A DNA stretch of 35,041 bases from Verrucomicrobiota bacterium (GCA_019233825.1 JAFAMB010000045.1:1-35041); one strand, 5' to 3'. Counted from the stretch's first letter, positions 8,380 through 18,483 are shown. The notes: a model not told the origin generated them from the letters alone. Translations and numbers: made by a program.

Positions 8380-9537
8380 ATGAATCACCAAACTCTTCTC
8401 TCCATTTACGACAGGCTCGAGGCCATGATCTCCAAACTGCCCGGCCCGTTACAGAACGCGGTCTTTGAGGAGTTGCGACCGATCAAACAGATTTTTCTGT
8501 CGCAAAGGCTCGCAAGAATCATCTTGCTAGGTGACCCGAGCGCGGACGCATCAGCCCTGTTTTCGGGACTTGTTGGCAATGATCTGCAGATGATCGATCC
8601 GCGAAAGACCGGTGGATGGGTCACTTATGAACTGCCCGGAAGAGGCGGATTTCGCATTCTGGATGCACGGCGCTTGCATGAGACCAGCCTGACCTGGAGT
8701 GCCCTGGCAGGTGCCCTTTCTGAACAAAGTCCTGACCTCTTTGTCTTTCTTGCCGATGGGAGCAAGGCACTCGATCTGGGCCTGGAATGCGAGCAAGCGA
8801 TTCGCTTGCTCGGGCTGGCCGAGCAGCGGCATCAGTCAAAACCCGGTCTGGTTGGGGTGATCGATTTTCCGGGTGCGACTTCACCTGGTGAAGTTGAAGC
8901 TCGCCGCCTCGAATTGCAGGCTTGGTTGACCACTGCAGGGAAACTATCCGGACATTTCGTTAAGAGCGTGGCCGTTTGTTCTTTTGTCCGGTTCAGAGTG
9001 GATGGATCGATCGATCCTGAACGCGATGAGCGGCGAAATCTTGACGTCCTAGGTGAGTTGCTCACCCGCGAGCTTCCCGAGGAAGCCCAGGTCGAGATGG
9101 CGCGCCTGGTTGCCGCGAAAAAAATTCAGATGGAAATCGCGCAGCGCTTGCTTCGCTCGGTTACGACCATTTGCGCTGCAGTCGGTGTCCAGCCGATCCC
9201 GTTTGCTGACTTTCCGGTACTTACTGCGCTCCAGTTTGCGATGGTTTCAGGAATCATGCACGTCAGCGGCCGCGAGCTCGGGCTGAAGTCTGCCGCCGAA
9301 TTCTTCGGAGCCTTGGGACTGAACATAGGGGCGGGCATGGTATTCCGGGAAGGGGCGCGAGCTGCGATTAAGCTGCTGCCCGGTTGGGGCAATGCGATCT
9401 CAGGGGGCATAGCCGCCGCCGGCACTTACGCCGTTGGCCGAACCGCCATCGGCTATTTTGTGGAGGGGATCTCAATTTCTGAAGCACGTAAGCTTTTACG
9501 TCGCCAAAAATTGCCGAAATCGCCGAAGGCCAAGTGA
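8380..9537 (+). CDS. DUF697/YcjF-like membrane-associated protein with degenerate GTPase domain
   Basis: C-terminal glycine/alanine-rich hydrophobic DUF697-like segment (VQPIPFADFPVLTALQFAMVSGI...AGTYAVGRTAIGYF); N-terminal LLGDPSADASALFSGLVG resembles an eroded P-loop. ATG 8380 chosen over upstream repeat-encoded start. Confidence 0.75.
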   Translation: MNHQTLLSIYDRLEAMISKLPGPLQNAVFEELRPIKQIFLSQRLARIILLGDPSADASALFSGLVGNDLQMIDPRKTGGWVTYELPGRGGFRILDARRLHETSLTWSALAGALSEQSPDLFVFLADGSKALDLGLECEQAIRLLGLAEQRHQSKPGLVGVIDFPGATSPGEVEARRLELQAWLTTAGKLSGHFVKSVAVCSFVRFRVDGSIDPERDERRNLDVLGELLTRELPEEAQVEMARLVAAKKIQMEIAQRLLRSVTTICAAVGVQPIPFADFPVLTALQFAMVSGIMHVSGRELGLKSAAEFFGALGLNIGAGMVFREGARAAIKLLPGWGNAISGGIAAAGTYAVGRTAIGYFVEGISISEARKLLRRQKLPKSPKAK

Positions 9538-9657
9538 AATTCCAGGCGCAAAGTCGAGCGCTCGGCAGGAAGAGCTTGCTTGTTAACAACATGTCAACAA
9601 GTCTCTTAATACCGAGAAAAAATTGGCAGCAACTTCGCAGAGCACAAATTTTGCCAA

Positions 9658-11025
9658 ATGAAAATATCTGAAATCATGTCAACTTTGGTTTCGCTCGGCG
9701 CTTCTCCTCGTAAGTCTTTGGGGCAAAACTTTTTACATGATAAGAATCTGGCTTCTTGGATCGTCGGAAAACTAGAAATCGAAGCGGGCGATCACGTGCT
9801 GGAAGTGGGTCCCGGCCTTGGTGCTTTGACCGAAGAAATAATGCGTTGTGGGGTGTCGGCAACTTTGCTGGAAAAGGATCGGGCGTTTGCAAAATACCTC
9901 CGTGAAAGGTTTCAAAACGCACCTGTTGAAGTCATCGAAGGGGACGCTCTGGAATATGACACCCGAATCGAGTTTCTGCGTCGACCGGTCAAAATCATCG
10001 GGAATCTGCCTTACTATTTGTCATCCGCCCTGCTCTTTCATTTCAGTGCGGATCCATGCCCTTTTGAGCGGATGGTCTTCACTGTGCAAAAGGAGATGGC
10101 GGATCGCCTAAGCGCGGCTCCCGGCAACAAGGCGTACGGGAGTCTAAGTGTCATCATTCAGAGAGAATGGCAGGTCAGCAAGTTGAAGACCCTTGCTCCT
10201 TCCGTATTTCTCCCTGAGCCGCAGGTAGATTCGGTAGTTTTATTGCTGAAGCGGCGAGAACCTGGCGATCTCGAGGAGACCGATCCGATAACATTTTCTG
10301 AGGTGGTGAGGGCGGGGTTTTCCGAGCGCCGCAAACAGGTGAGAAAGTTACTGGGCCGGTTCGGGGATTCTGAAACGGTCGAGGCGGCTCTGCGTGCGGT
10401 TCATCTTCCATTAACGGCCAGAGCCGAGGATGTTTCATTGGATCAGTGGATTAAGATCGTAAACGCGCTTCAACCGTCACCCGTCTTTGGTCCCGATCCG
10501 CTCGAACTCCTGGAAACAGTAGATCATAACGATCAGCCCCTCCAGGCGAAGAACCGTGCAACAATTCACCGCGAGAATCTGCTACACCGTGCAGTCCACA
10601 TTTTTATCCTAAACCGGCCCGGCGAACTGCTTTTACAGAAACGCTCCTGCCACAAGGATAATTTCCCGCGCCGTTGGGATTCGAGTGCCGCCGGCCACGT
10701 GAATGCCAGTGAATCGTATAGGAATTGTGCCGAACGTGAACTGAAGGAAGAACTGGGGGTCAGCGCCGCCCTAGTGGCTATGGACAGAATCCCGGCCTCA
10801 GAGGCGACCGGCCATGAATTTATCCAGATTTTCGCGGCTATCCATGACGGGCCTTTCTCCTGGAACCGGTATGAGATCGAAACCGGGGGATTTTTCGAGC
10901 TCGGTATGATTGATGCGTGGATTGGACGGCGTCCTGAGGATTTCGCGTCCGGGTTCGTGGAGTGCTATCGATCCGTGCGAGGTGCGCTGGAAAATCCTTC
11001 TGAGATTTCGGCAAAAGCTGGGTAG
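9658..11025 (+). CDS. rsmA: 16S rRNA dimethyladenosine transferase RsmA/KsgA fused to a C-terminal NUDIX hydrolase
   Basis: KSLGQNFLHDKN, LEVGPGLGALTE, GNLPYYLSS, FSERRKQVRKLL (RsmA) then LHRAVHIFILNRPGELLLQKRS and a full Nudix box GHVNASESYRNCAERELKEELGV in one 455-aa ORF. Confidence 0.93.
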   Translation: MKISEIMSTLVSLGASPRKSLGQNFLHDKNLASWIVGKLEIEAGDHVLEVGPGLGALTEEIMRCGVSATLLEKDRAFAKYLRERFQNAPVEVIEGDALEYDTRIEFLRRPVKIIGNLPYYLSSALLFHFSADPCPFERMVFTVQKEMADRLSAAPGNKAYGSLSVIIQREWQVSKLKTLAPSVFLPEPQVDSVVLLLKRREPGDLEETDPITFSEVVRAGFSERRKQVRKLLGRFGDSETVEAALRAVHLPLTARAEDVSLDQWIKIVNALQPSPVFGPDPLELLETVDHNDQPLQAKNRATIHRENLLHRAVHIFILNRPGELLLQKRSCHKDNFPRRWDSSAAGHVNASESYRNCAERELKEELGVSAALVAMDRIPASEATGHEFIQIFAAIHDGPFSWNRYEIETGGFFELGMIDAWIGRRPEDFASGFVECYRSVRGALENPSEISAKAG

Positions 11026-11082
11026 GCGAACCGTCTCGGTTTGCTCGGCTCCGAAAATCGCAAAGCGGGACGCTTCGCCTAC
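11022..11082. terminator. Inverted pair of GTAG hairpins between convergent genes; candidate bidirectional terminator
   Basis: GTAGGCGAACCGTCTCGGTTTGC (11022-11044, +) and GTAGGCGAAGCGTCCCGCTTTGC (11082-11060, -). Confidence 0.65.
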
Positions 11083-13031
11083 AGTGCGATCGGGGCGGCC
11101 AGACAGGAATCCGGAATCCCAAAGGAATCAACTAATTGAACCGCGTCTTGGCGAACTTCCTGGCAAAGCTTATCGACTGTCCGAGTAATGGCCTGTGATT
11201 TCCAACCAGTGAGCGAGCCTTGTTCCAGGTACCATCCCTTATGCAGCTCGATCCGCGATAGAGCAAACAGATCGCACAGCCGCCTGAGAGCCTGTCTAAC
11301 AGCCGAAGACTGAACCGTGCTGATCGTCTGAGCAAATCGCTCGAGGATGACCCGTTCCACGTGCGCATGGGCGAGTTCGAGAAGCTCGCGTTGCATGCGC
11401 GTAAAGGCAACGTAAGGCTCTATTTTCTTTCTGCCGGTCAAACAACGGAATTTTCGTGCGGTGGAGAGCAGCGTGGTCGTTTCCCGGAGCCGCAGCATCA
11501 TCAAGTGGAAACCCGCATCCCGAAGGTGGCCTTCCACGATATTCAAAGTAAACGTCGGAATGCGCTGAGCGATCGCGGTGAGCCTTTGATCAATGAAAAA
11601 CCCCGCCATCTGCGCCGGTCGCATCTCTTTAAGCTTATCCTTGAAATCGCTAAGCAAATTCCTGGCAACCAATTGCATAAGCACAGTGTTATCCCCTTCG
11701 AACGTGGTGCAGATGTCCGTATCGGCTTTCAACGTGCTCAACCGGTTTACGGCCAGATACCCCTCTCCGCCGCAGGCTTCGCGACAGGTCTGGATCGTAT
11801 GAGTGGTATTCCAAGTCGTGAACGCTTTTAATCCTGCCGCCAGCGTTTCGAGCGGGCGTGAACTTCCCGTGCGCACCGTTTCCTTTTGTTCAATCAGATA
11901 TTTGAGAGCGAAATCGAGTGCGAAGACGTTCGCAAGGAGCGGACAAAGCCGCCTTTGGTGAGCAGGATAGTCCAAAAGCAGCGTCTCCTGACTTGCCTTC
12001 GGCGCACCGAACTGTCGCCGGCGAGCGGCATAGCGGATAGCAATTGTCAGCGCGCTCTTGGCGGCACTATTGGCGGCGGAAGCCATGCTGATTCGCCCGC
12101 TCACAAGCGTCCCGATCATCGCGAAGAAACGCACTGTCTGGCTTTGAAATTCGCTCCGATATTGCCCGTGGACCGTCACATTCGCGAATCGATTCAGCAT
12201 TTCGCCGCGCGGCACGCTCACATGGTCGAACCAGATCCGGCCGTTATCAATGCCGTTCAAACCCATCTTCAACCCGTTGTCTTCGATCGTAACTCCCGGG
12301 AACGGATTTCCCTTTTCGTCTCGAATCGGCACCACAAAGGCGTGTACGCCATGTTTTTGGCCACCTACCTCCAGTTGCGCGAACACGGTGGCGAACCGCC
12401 CATCATCGGCCGCGTTTCCGATGAAATTCTTACCCGCAAAGTAAGTTGGGCTATGGAGGATGAAACAATCGCTCGCTCTGTCGTAAACGGCGGTCGTCTC
12501 CAGGGCCTGAACATTTGAACCATGACCGATCTCTGTCATGGCGAAACAACCCATCAACTTTGCGGCCGCGGCACCGGGCAGATATTTCTGGTGGTGGTAT
12601 TCACTGCCAAGCTGTTGAATGCTACCTGCGAACAGACCGAATTGTACGCCCAGCTTTATTACGAGGCTGATATCGTGAAAAGCAAGCGTTTCGAACGCGG
12701 CCATGAACTTTGGAACACTTTCTTCGCCACCGACTGAACGGGGCATAAAGATTCGACCAATTCCGGCGTCCGCAATCCGCTTTGTCCAGTCGACAACCTG
12801 CCTCCTCTGCACAGCCATATCATTCCCGTCGTAATACCGGAATTCGGGCTGAGTTATGAGCTGCTTGACCCAATTTCGGATTTCAACGTGATCCCCATCC
12901 AGAACGCGCTGCAACACCTTGGGATCGAAAGTCGAAGATCTTCTTTCGATGGGCGGATAACTCGGTCCCGCGCCTGCCTGAGAGGCTGTCGCGCCTTCGA
13001 CCTTCAGAGGCTTTTCGAGAATCTCTTTCAT
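11079..13031 (-). CDS. Acyl-CoA oxidase / acyl-CoA dehydrogenase family protein (ACOX-like)
   Basis: FAMTEIGHGSNVQALETTA, GLNGIDNGRIWFDHVSVPRGEML, ARRRQFGAPK, CGGEGYLAVNRLSTLKADTDICTTFEGDNTVLMQ; ATG at 13031 lies just after the fadJ stop. Confidence 0.88.
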   Translation of the reverse strand: MKEILEKPLKVEGATASQAGAGPSYPPIERRSSTFDPKVLQRVLDGDHVEIRNWVKQLITQPEFRYYDGNDMAVQRRQVVDWTKRIADAGIGRIFMPRSVGGEESVPKFMAAFETLAFHDISLVIKLGVQFGLFAGSIQQLGSEYHHQKYLPGAAAAKLMGCFAMTEIGHGSNVQALETTAVYDRASDCFILHSPTYFAGKNFIGNAADDGRFATVFAQLEVGGQKHGVHAFVVPIRDEKGNPFPGVTIEDNGLKMGLNGIDNGRIWFDHVSVPRGEMLNRFANVTVHGQYRSEFQSQTVRFFAMIGTLVSGRISMASAANSAAKSALTIAIRYAARRRQFGAPKASQETLLLDYPAHQRRLCPLLANVFALDFALKYLIEQKETVRTGSSRPLETLAAGLKAFTTWNTTHTIQTCREACGGEGYLAVNRLSTLKADTDICTTFEGDNTVLMQLVARNLLSDFKDKLKEMRPAQMAGFFIDQRLTAIAQRIPTFTLNIVEGHLRDAGFHLMMLRLRETTTLLSTARKFRCLTGRKKIEPYVAFTRMQRELLELAHAHVERVILERFAQTISTVQSSAVRQALRRLCDLFALSRIELHKGWYLEQGSLTGWKSQAITRTVDKLCQEVRQDAVQLVDSFGIPDSCLAAPIAL

Positions 13032-13041
13032 CTCGCCATTT

Positions 13042-15198
13042 TCAAGATTTAGTTTCGGGTAAGGGCGGAAGACCTGTTTTTTTTCCCGGGTAAAAACTTC
13101 CGCCGCGCGTTGCCATATCAGCGAGAAGTGAGCAGGGCTCAAAATATGCCCCGACGCGATCCCGGAGGTTGTTCAATCGGCTGACTACCGTAGGAACGCC
13201 GAGATGATCTGCAAATCGAAGCGGGCCTCCGCGAAAAGGTGCCCAGCCGGTGCCCATGATCATGCCGAAATCGGCATCCTCAGGAGCGTCGACCACTTTC
13301 TCCTCAAGCGTACGCGCGGCTTCGTTGACCATCAACAAAACAAGCCGATCCCGCAGATCGCCTTCGTTCACCACGGCTGGTTCGGCGGGCTGGAAGCCGC
13401 TCAGTTGAGGGTTAATCTTTTCCTTCTCACCGGAGCTGTAGTCATAAAATCCCTTGCCTGATTTTCTTCCGAGCCATGCCTTGTCCATCATCTTTTCGAT
13501 CGTTTCGTCCGGTGGCGGAAGATGCTTTACCCTTTGCACAAGATCCTTTGCCACGTGTTCGGATACATCCAATCCGACTTCGTCGGTCAGCCGCAAGGGG
13601 CCCATCGGCATACCGAAATCGAGCATTACCCGATCGATCTTTTCGACTCGATGACCCTCGGCGAATAACCGCACCGCCTCGATCATATAGGGCAACAAGA
13701 TTCGGTTAACCAGGAATCCAGGACTATCCCTCACCAGGACCGGCAGCTTGCCGATGTCTTTCACGAAACGTAAGGCGGCGGTCAGAGTCGGTCCGTCTGT
13801 TTTTGTACCCCGAACGATCTCCACCAACTGCATGCGGTGCACCGGATTGAAGAAATGAATGCCGACCACCCGTTCAGGATGTGCGAGTGACGCCGCCAGC
13901 GCGTCGATCGAAAGCGCCGATGTGTTCGACGCTAGTATGGTCCCGGGCGACACGCTTGATTCCAGACTCGCGAAGATTTGCTGCTTCAGTTCGAGGTTCT
14001 CGACCGCCGCCTCCATTACGAGATCCACTTCTCGTAACGGGACCTCCTCATAAATCGGAACGATTCGATCATAGGCATTTTGCGCATCGACTTCTGAAAA
14101 CAGATGCCGTTTGACCGCCTCACGGTAAATTTTCGCGATGGACTGCATTCCCTTGCCTAAGGGAGCCGGCCCGATGTCTTTGAGTAGAATACGAATTCCG
14201 CGACTGCTCAACCACTGCGCGATGCCCGCTCCCATCAGGCCGGCGCCAACGACCAAAGCCTTCTTGATCGTTTTGGCGGGTGCGTCCGCCACCGGCTGAA
14301 CGTCCGCCGGAAGCCGGAGTTTCTTGGCCCGCTCTTGAAGGAAAAAGATTCCAATCAGATTTTGCGTGGTCTCGGTGAGAGCCAATTCGACTAAATAGTT
14401 CTTCTCATTAGCGAGTGACTGCTCATGGGACACAGTAAGACTGGCGCACGCCACCTCCAATGCCTTGAGTGGCGCCGGATAATGGCCTCGCGTTTTCGCC
14501 AAAGTCTTTTTCTCAACCTGGGATTTGACGATTTTTGACAAGGGAGACCGGTTCGCGATATGCAGTTTACACGATCGCTTTTTCCCGCGGCTTTCCTGAA
14601 TCATCTTTGCTGCCACTTCCGCCATACGTTGTGGGTGAGCGACCGCATCTACCATCCCAATTTTCAGGGCCTGTTTTGCCGCGTATTGGCGACCGGTCAG
14701 GATGGCCTCCAGTGCATTCGGTAAACCGATAAGTTTTGGCAGCCGGGTCGAGCCTCCCCATGCTGGTAAAAGTCCGAGATTGGTTTCGGGCAGCCCCACT
14801 TTTGTAGCCGAATCCGACGAGGCAACACGGTAATCACAGGCCAATGCGACCTCAAAGCCACCTCCCAGGGCAACACCGTGAATCGTGGCAACCGTCGGGT
14901 AGGGGAGACGCCCAATTCGATCAAAAGTTTTCTGACCGCGTTCGACCGCCATCGCGATCCGCTCTGCCCTGGTATCCTGAGTAAAGCTGTTGAGGTCTGC
15001 GCCCGCTATGAAAATTTTCGGTTTTGCGCTCCGAATAACCAAACCGTTCAGACCTTTTTCCGACTCAAGGAAATCCAGGTGCTCGTTAAGTTCTTCAAGC
15101 GTCCGTTCGTCGAAAATGTTTGCTGCTGAATTCGGCCGGTCAAAAGTAAGGACCGCGATCCCGGATCCGGATACTTCGCGCTGAATATTCTGTTTCAC
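13042..15198 (-). CDS. fadJ: Enoyl-CoA hydratase / 3-hydroxyacyl-CoA dehydrogenase (FadJ/FadB-like)
   Basis: Crotonase motif IAGADLNSF and ALGGGFEVALACDYRVAS; HAD motif ALVVGAGLMGAGIAQWLSSRG, GIHFFNPVHRMQLVEIV. Confidence 0.93.
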   Translation of the reverse strand: MKQNIQREVSGSGIAVLTFDRPNSAANIFDERTLEELNEHLDFLESEKGLNGLVIRSAKPKIFIAGADLNSFTQDTRAERIAMAVERGQKTFDRIGRLPYPTVATIHGVALGGGFEVALACDYRVASSDSATKVGLPETNLGLLPAWGGSTRLPKLIGLPNALEAILTGRQYAAKQALKIGMVDAVAHPQRMAEVAAKMIQESRGKKRSCKLHIANRSPLSKIVKSQVEKKTLAKTRGHYPAPLKALEVACASLTVSHEQSLANEKNYLVELALTETTQNLIGIFFLQERAKKLRLPADVQPVADAPAKTIKKALVVGAGLMGAGIAQWLSSRGIRILLKDIGPAPLGKGMQSIAKIYREAVKRHLFSEVDAQNAYDRIVPIYEEVPLREVDLVMEAAVENLELKQQIFASLESSVSPGTILASNTSALSIDALAASLAHPERVVGIHFFNPVHRMQLVEIVRGTKTDGPTLTAALRFVKDIGKLPVLVRDSPGFLVNRILLPYMIEAVRLFAEGHRVEKIDRVMLDFGMPMGPLRLTDEVGLDVSEHVAKDLVQRVKHLPPPDETIEKMMDKAWLGRKSGKGFYDYSSGEKEKINPQLSGFQPAEPAVVNEGDLRDRLVLLMVNEAARTLEEKVVDAPEDADFGMIMGTGWAPFRGGPLRFADHLGVPTVVSRLNNLRDRVGAYFEPCSLLADMATRGGSFYPGKKTGLPPLPETKS

Positions 15199-15213
15199 TG
15201 CAGCCTTCTCCTC

Positions 15214-16503
15214 TCAATTCCGACTTAACCAGAGCGCGCCACCCTGCCCGCCACCGACGCAGAGTGAAACCAGCGCGCGACCGGCGCTTCGGCGGTGCAG
15301 TTCTTTTAGCGCGGTCAAAACCAGCCGGGACCCGGTGACCCCGACAGGATGTCCGAGGGCAATCGCTCCGCCGTTGAGGTTCAGAATATCATCCGGAATT
15401 TCCCCGAGCACTGTTTCGCGTTGAAGATGCTCCCGGCAATACGTTTCTGATTTTGCCGCTCGCTGACAGGCAATCACCTGCGCGGCGAACGCCTCGTTGA
15501 TTTCGATGATATCGGCATTTTTGAGGCCAAGGCCGGTCTTCCCTTCTGCGCGATGAATTGCGTAGACCGGACCGAGCCCCATGCGTGAAGGGTCCAACCC
15601 GGCATAGGCATAGCCCTCCAGTCGACCGAGCGGAGTCAAGCCCGATTGTTTCAGTGCGCGTTCCGTCATTAAGAGCAAAGCCGCCGCCCCGTCCGTAATC
15701 TGAGAGGAATTACCGGCCGTTACCGTTCCAGTTTGCTGTTCAAAGACGGGTTTCAGCTTACCCAGAGCCTCCATCGTTTGATTTTCCCTGGGACCATTAT
15801 CCTGGTCCATGAAAGGCTGCCCGTTTTTTGACTTGGGTAAATAGACGGGCGTGATCTCCTGTTTCAGCTTTTCCCGAGCCGCGACAGCCTTTTGGTGGGA
15901 TCTCATCGCGAACGCATCCTGCTCTTCGCGCGTGACATTAAAGTCACGGCTGAGGTTCTCCGCTGTTTGGCCCATGTTGCACCCAGACACCGGGTCGGAA
16001 AGTCCGAGCCGGAGACCGATCCGCGGTTGAAAGTCCGTCGGGCGGAAACTGCTCAACACCCCTAGTTTTTGGGAAAGATTCTTGGCTCGTGCGAAGGCTC
16101 CAAATTTCTTTGCTGCCTCCTGCGAATAGAGCATTGGAATCTGCGACATGCTTTCGACCCCGCCTACGACAAAAATGTCGCCTCGCCCAACGAGCATTTT
16201 CTCCGCAGCCTGTGTAACCGCTTCGAACCCTGAAGCGCAATTGCGATGGACCGTGATGGCCGGCACGGACTCTGGTATGCCTGCGCGCAGCGCTATCACT
16301 CGGGCTATGTTTGCGGCGTCGGCCGGTTGGCCTACGCAACCAAATATGACCTCTTCAATGGTTGACGGGTCAATCCCGCTGCGGGCTACCAGCAGCCTGA
16401 CCGCAGTCTTGCCCAACTCGACCGCTTCCGTATCCGCCAAGCTCGTACCCGCTTTCGCAAACGGGGTCCGGACGCCATCGACTATGTAAATCGCTTCTTT
16501 CAT
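15214..16503 (-). CDS. fadI: Acetyl-CoA C-acyltransferase (thiolase)
   Basis: IVDGVRTPFAKAGTSL, NCASGFEAVTQAAEKM, NEAFAAQVIAC, NLNGGAIALGHPVGVTGSRLV, SLCVGGGQGGALW. ATG at 16503. Confidence 0.92.
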   Translation of the reverse strand: MKEAIYIVDGVRTPFAKAGTSLADTEAVELGKTAVRLLVARSGIDPSTIEEVIFGCVGQPADAANIARVIALRAGIPESVPAITVHRNCASGFEAVTQAAEKMLVGRGDIFVVGGVESMSQIPMLYSQEAAKKFGAFARAKNLSQKLGVLSSFRPTDFQPRIGLRLGLSDPVSGCNMGQTAENLSRDFNVTREEQDAFAMRSHQKAVAAREKLKQEITPVYLPKSKNGQPFMDQDNGPRENQTMEALGKLKPVFEQQTGTVTAGNSSQITDGAAALLLMTERALKQSGLTPLGRLEGYAYAGLDPSRMGLGPVYAIHRAEGKTGLGLKNADIIEINEAFAAQVIACQRAAKSETYCREHLQRETVLGEIPDDILNLNGGAIALGHPVGVTGSRLVLTALKELHRRSAGRALVSLCVGGGQGGALWLSRN

Positions 16504-16629
16504 AGACGCCTGTTCTGAATTCAAATGTTCCTGTCGTGCGCCACGCAAATGGTAAGTGAGAACTGCTCACGATGCCTTTGTCATATCGATCATGGAGTCT
16601 TTTCTCTTCTGATTCAAATGACCTGGTGA

Positions 16630-18483
16630 TCACCGTACTTTGGGAAAAACCTTTCGCAGGCTCTTGTCATCCAGCATATTGGAGCCTTCCGGCGTTTGCG
16701 TCTCGGCAACATAGAGTGACTCGACCTCTCTTGCGTACTTTTTTAGCAGCTGCCTTCTCTTTAGCTTGAGAGTAGGGGTCAGCTCGCCGCCGGCCAGCGA
16801 CCACTCTTCTTTGAGAAGTACGAATTTCTTGATCTGGGCATACCGCCCTAAACTTTGATTCAACCGTTCGATTTCGGCTCCGATCAGCGCGTTGACTTCA
16901 GGGTGAGCCACCATCTCGCTATTCGAATTCAAGTGAACGCCTCGTTTATCAAAGTGACGTGCGACGACCCTGAATGCGGGCACTACCAGGGCCCCGGGAA
17001 ACTTTCGATTTTCCCCGACCACCATAATTTGGGCGATGTATCTCGATTCCTTCATCTTGTTCTCAACCTGCTGCGGCGCGACGTATTTGCCGCCGGAGGT
17101 TTTGAACATTTCCTTTTTCCGGTCTGTTATTTTCAGGAATTTGCCGTCGAACTCGCCAACATCGCCCGTATGCAGCCAGCCATCCGCATCGATCGTTTCC
17201 GAGGTCAGGTCCGGCCGGTGGTAGTAGCCCATCATGACGTTTGGGCCGCGATATAAAATCTCTCCATCCTCGGCGATTTTGACTTCACCACCAGGAATTA
17301 CCGGACCCACAGTGCCGATTTTATACGATCCCTTCACTGGATAATTCACGGAAATGACTGGGGAAGCCTCCGTTGGTCCGTAGCCTTCATAGACCGGGAT
17401 ACGCGCCGCCCAGAAGACTCTAGCCAGGCGCGGCTGCAGCGCAGCCGAACCCGATATGATCCCCCGAATACGGCCGCCCACCGCTTCTCGCCAACGAGCA
17501 AATACCAGACGATCAGCAACCGCAAATTGCAGACGCTTAGTCCAGCTGATCGGTGCGCCTGGCTCGAATTCTGAGGCCAGGCGGAGCGCCCAAAAGTACA
17601 ACGTCTTCTTCAGCCTCGGCAGCTGGCTTCCTCGAGCGACAATTCTTTCGTAAATTTTTTCGAGAAGCCTCGGTACAGTCGAGAAGATGTTAGGTCGTAC
17701 CTCGCGGAGATCGTCGCCGATGGTATCGAAATTCTGTGCGTAGTAGATAGACGTCCCACAGTAGACATACAGGTTGATAACCGTGCGTTCGTAAATGTGA
17801 CACAAAGGCAGAAACGACAGGGCGCGCTCGCGTGACCCGCTCCGAATTATGGGCGCGCAAGTGACGCAGTTCGCAACTAGATTGGAGTGCGAGAGCATGA
17901 CGCCCTTAGGACTACCGGTCGTTCCGGACGTATAAATCAAGGTCGCGAGATCGTCCGGACTAACCTGCGCCTTGATTTTTTCCAGAACAATTCTGTTGCT
18001 GCGGTCGCTCAGACCATTTTCCCCTGAGGTTTTGATTTGTGTCCATTGCGTGGCCCCGTTAACCGGATCGTACGTGTAAATGTCTCCCAGAGCGGGCAGC
18101 TTCTTCAGTAGCGGCGCTATCAGGTGGTAGAGCCGTTCGCTGGAAACAAAAAGCAGTTTCGCTTCGGAATCGCTGAGGATAAATTCGTATTCTTCGGCGC
18201 TGATATTTGGATAAATGGGCACATGGACAGCGCCGAGGCTCATGACCGCGCCGTCAATAAAATTCCATTCCACGCGGTTGGTCTCAGTCACGTTGGCCAC
18301 CCGATCACCTTTGCGAACGCCCAGGGTGTGCAAACCCCAGGAGACTGCGGCAACGATTTCAAGCGATTCCGCCGTTGAATACGTCTTCCATTGGGAACCA
18401 ACCTTTTGGGCAAATGCGTCGGGCTGGGGAAAGTGCTCCAGTTGGTGCTGAAGCAGATCAAAAACTCGTTGAGGTGTCGGCAT
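16630..18483 (-). CDS. Long-chain fatty acid-CoA ligase (AMP-forming)
   Basis: LIYTSGTTGSPKGVMLSHSN, YEGYGPTEASPVISVN, GWLHTGDVGEFDGKFLKITDRKKEMFKTSGGKYVAPQ. Confidence 0.93.
   Translation of the reverse strand: MPTPQRVFDLLQHQLEHFPQPDAFAQKVGSQWKTYSTAESLEIVAAVSWGLHTLGVRKGDRVANVTETNRVEWNFIDGAVMSLGAVHVPIYPNISAEEYEFILSDSEAKLLFVSSERLYHLIAPLLKKLPALGDIYTYDPVNGATQWTQIKTSGENGLSDRSNRIVLEKIKAQVSPDDLATLIYTSGTTGSPKGVMLSHSNLVANCVTCAPIIRSGSRERALSFLPLCHIYERTVINLYVYCGTSIYYAQNFDTIGDDLREVRPNIFSTVPRLLEKIYERIVARGSQLPRLKKTLYFWALRLASEFEPGAPISWTKRLQFAVADRLVFARWREAVGGRIRGIISGSAALQPRLARVFWAARIPVYEGYGPTEASPVISVNYPVKGSYKIGTVGPVIPGGEVKIAEDGEILYRGPNVMMGYYHRPDLTSETIDADGWLHTGDVGEFDGKFLKITDRKKEMFKTSGGKYVAPQQVENKMKESRYIAQIMVVGENRKFPGALVVPAFRVVARHFDKRGVHLNSNSEMVAHPEVNALIGAEIERLNQSLGRYAQIKKFVLLKEEWSLAGGELTPTLKLKRRQLLKKYAREVESLYVAETQTPEGSNMLDDKSLRKVFPKVR

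Noticed and set aside
13032-13142. 37-aa N-terminal extension of the acyl-CoA oxidase overlapping fadJ
   Set aside because: ATG at 13031 follows the fadJ stop by 10 nt, so the overlap is not needed.
11149-18451. Many ORFs antisense to the fad genes (e.g. 11361-11831, 11886-12518, 16148-16489)
   Set aside because: High-GC shadow ORFs opposite strongly supported CDSs, with no recognisable domain.
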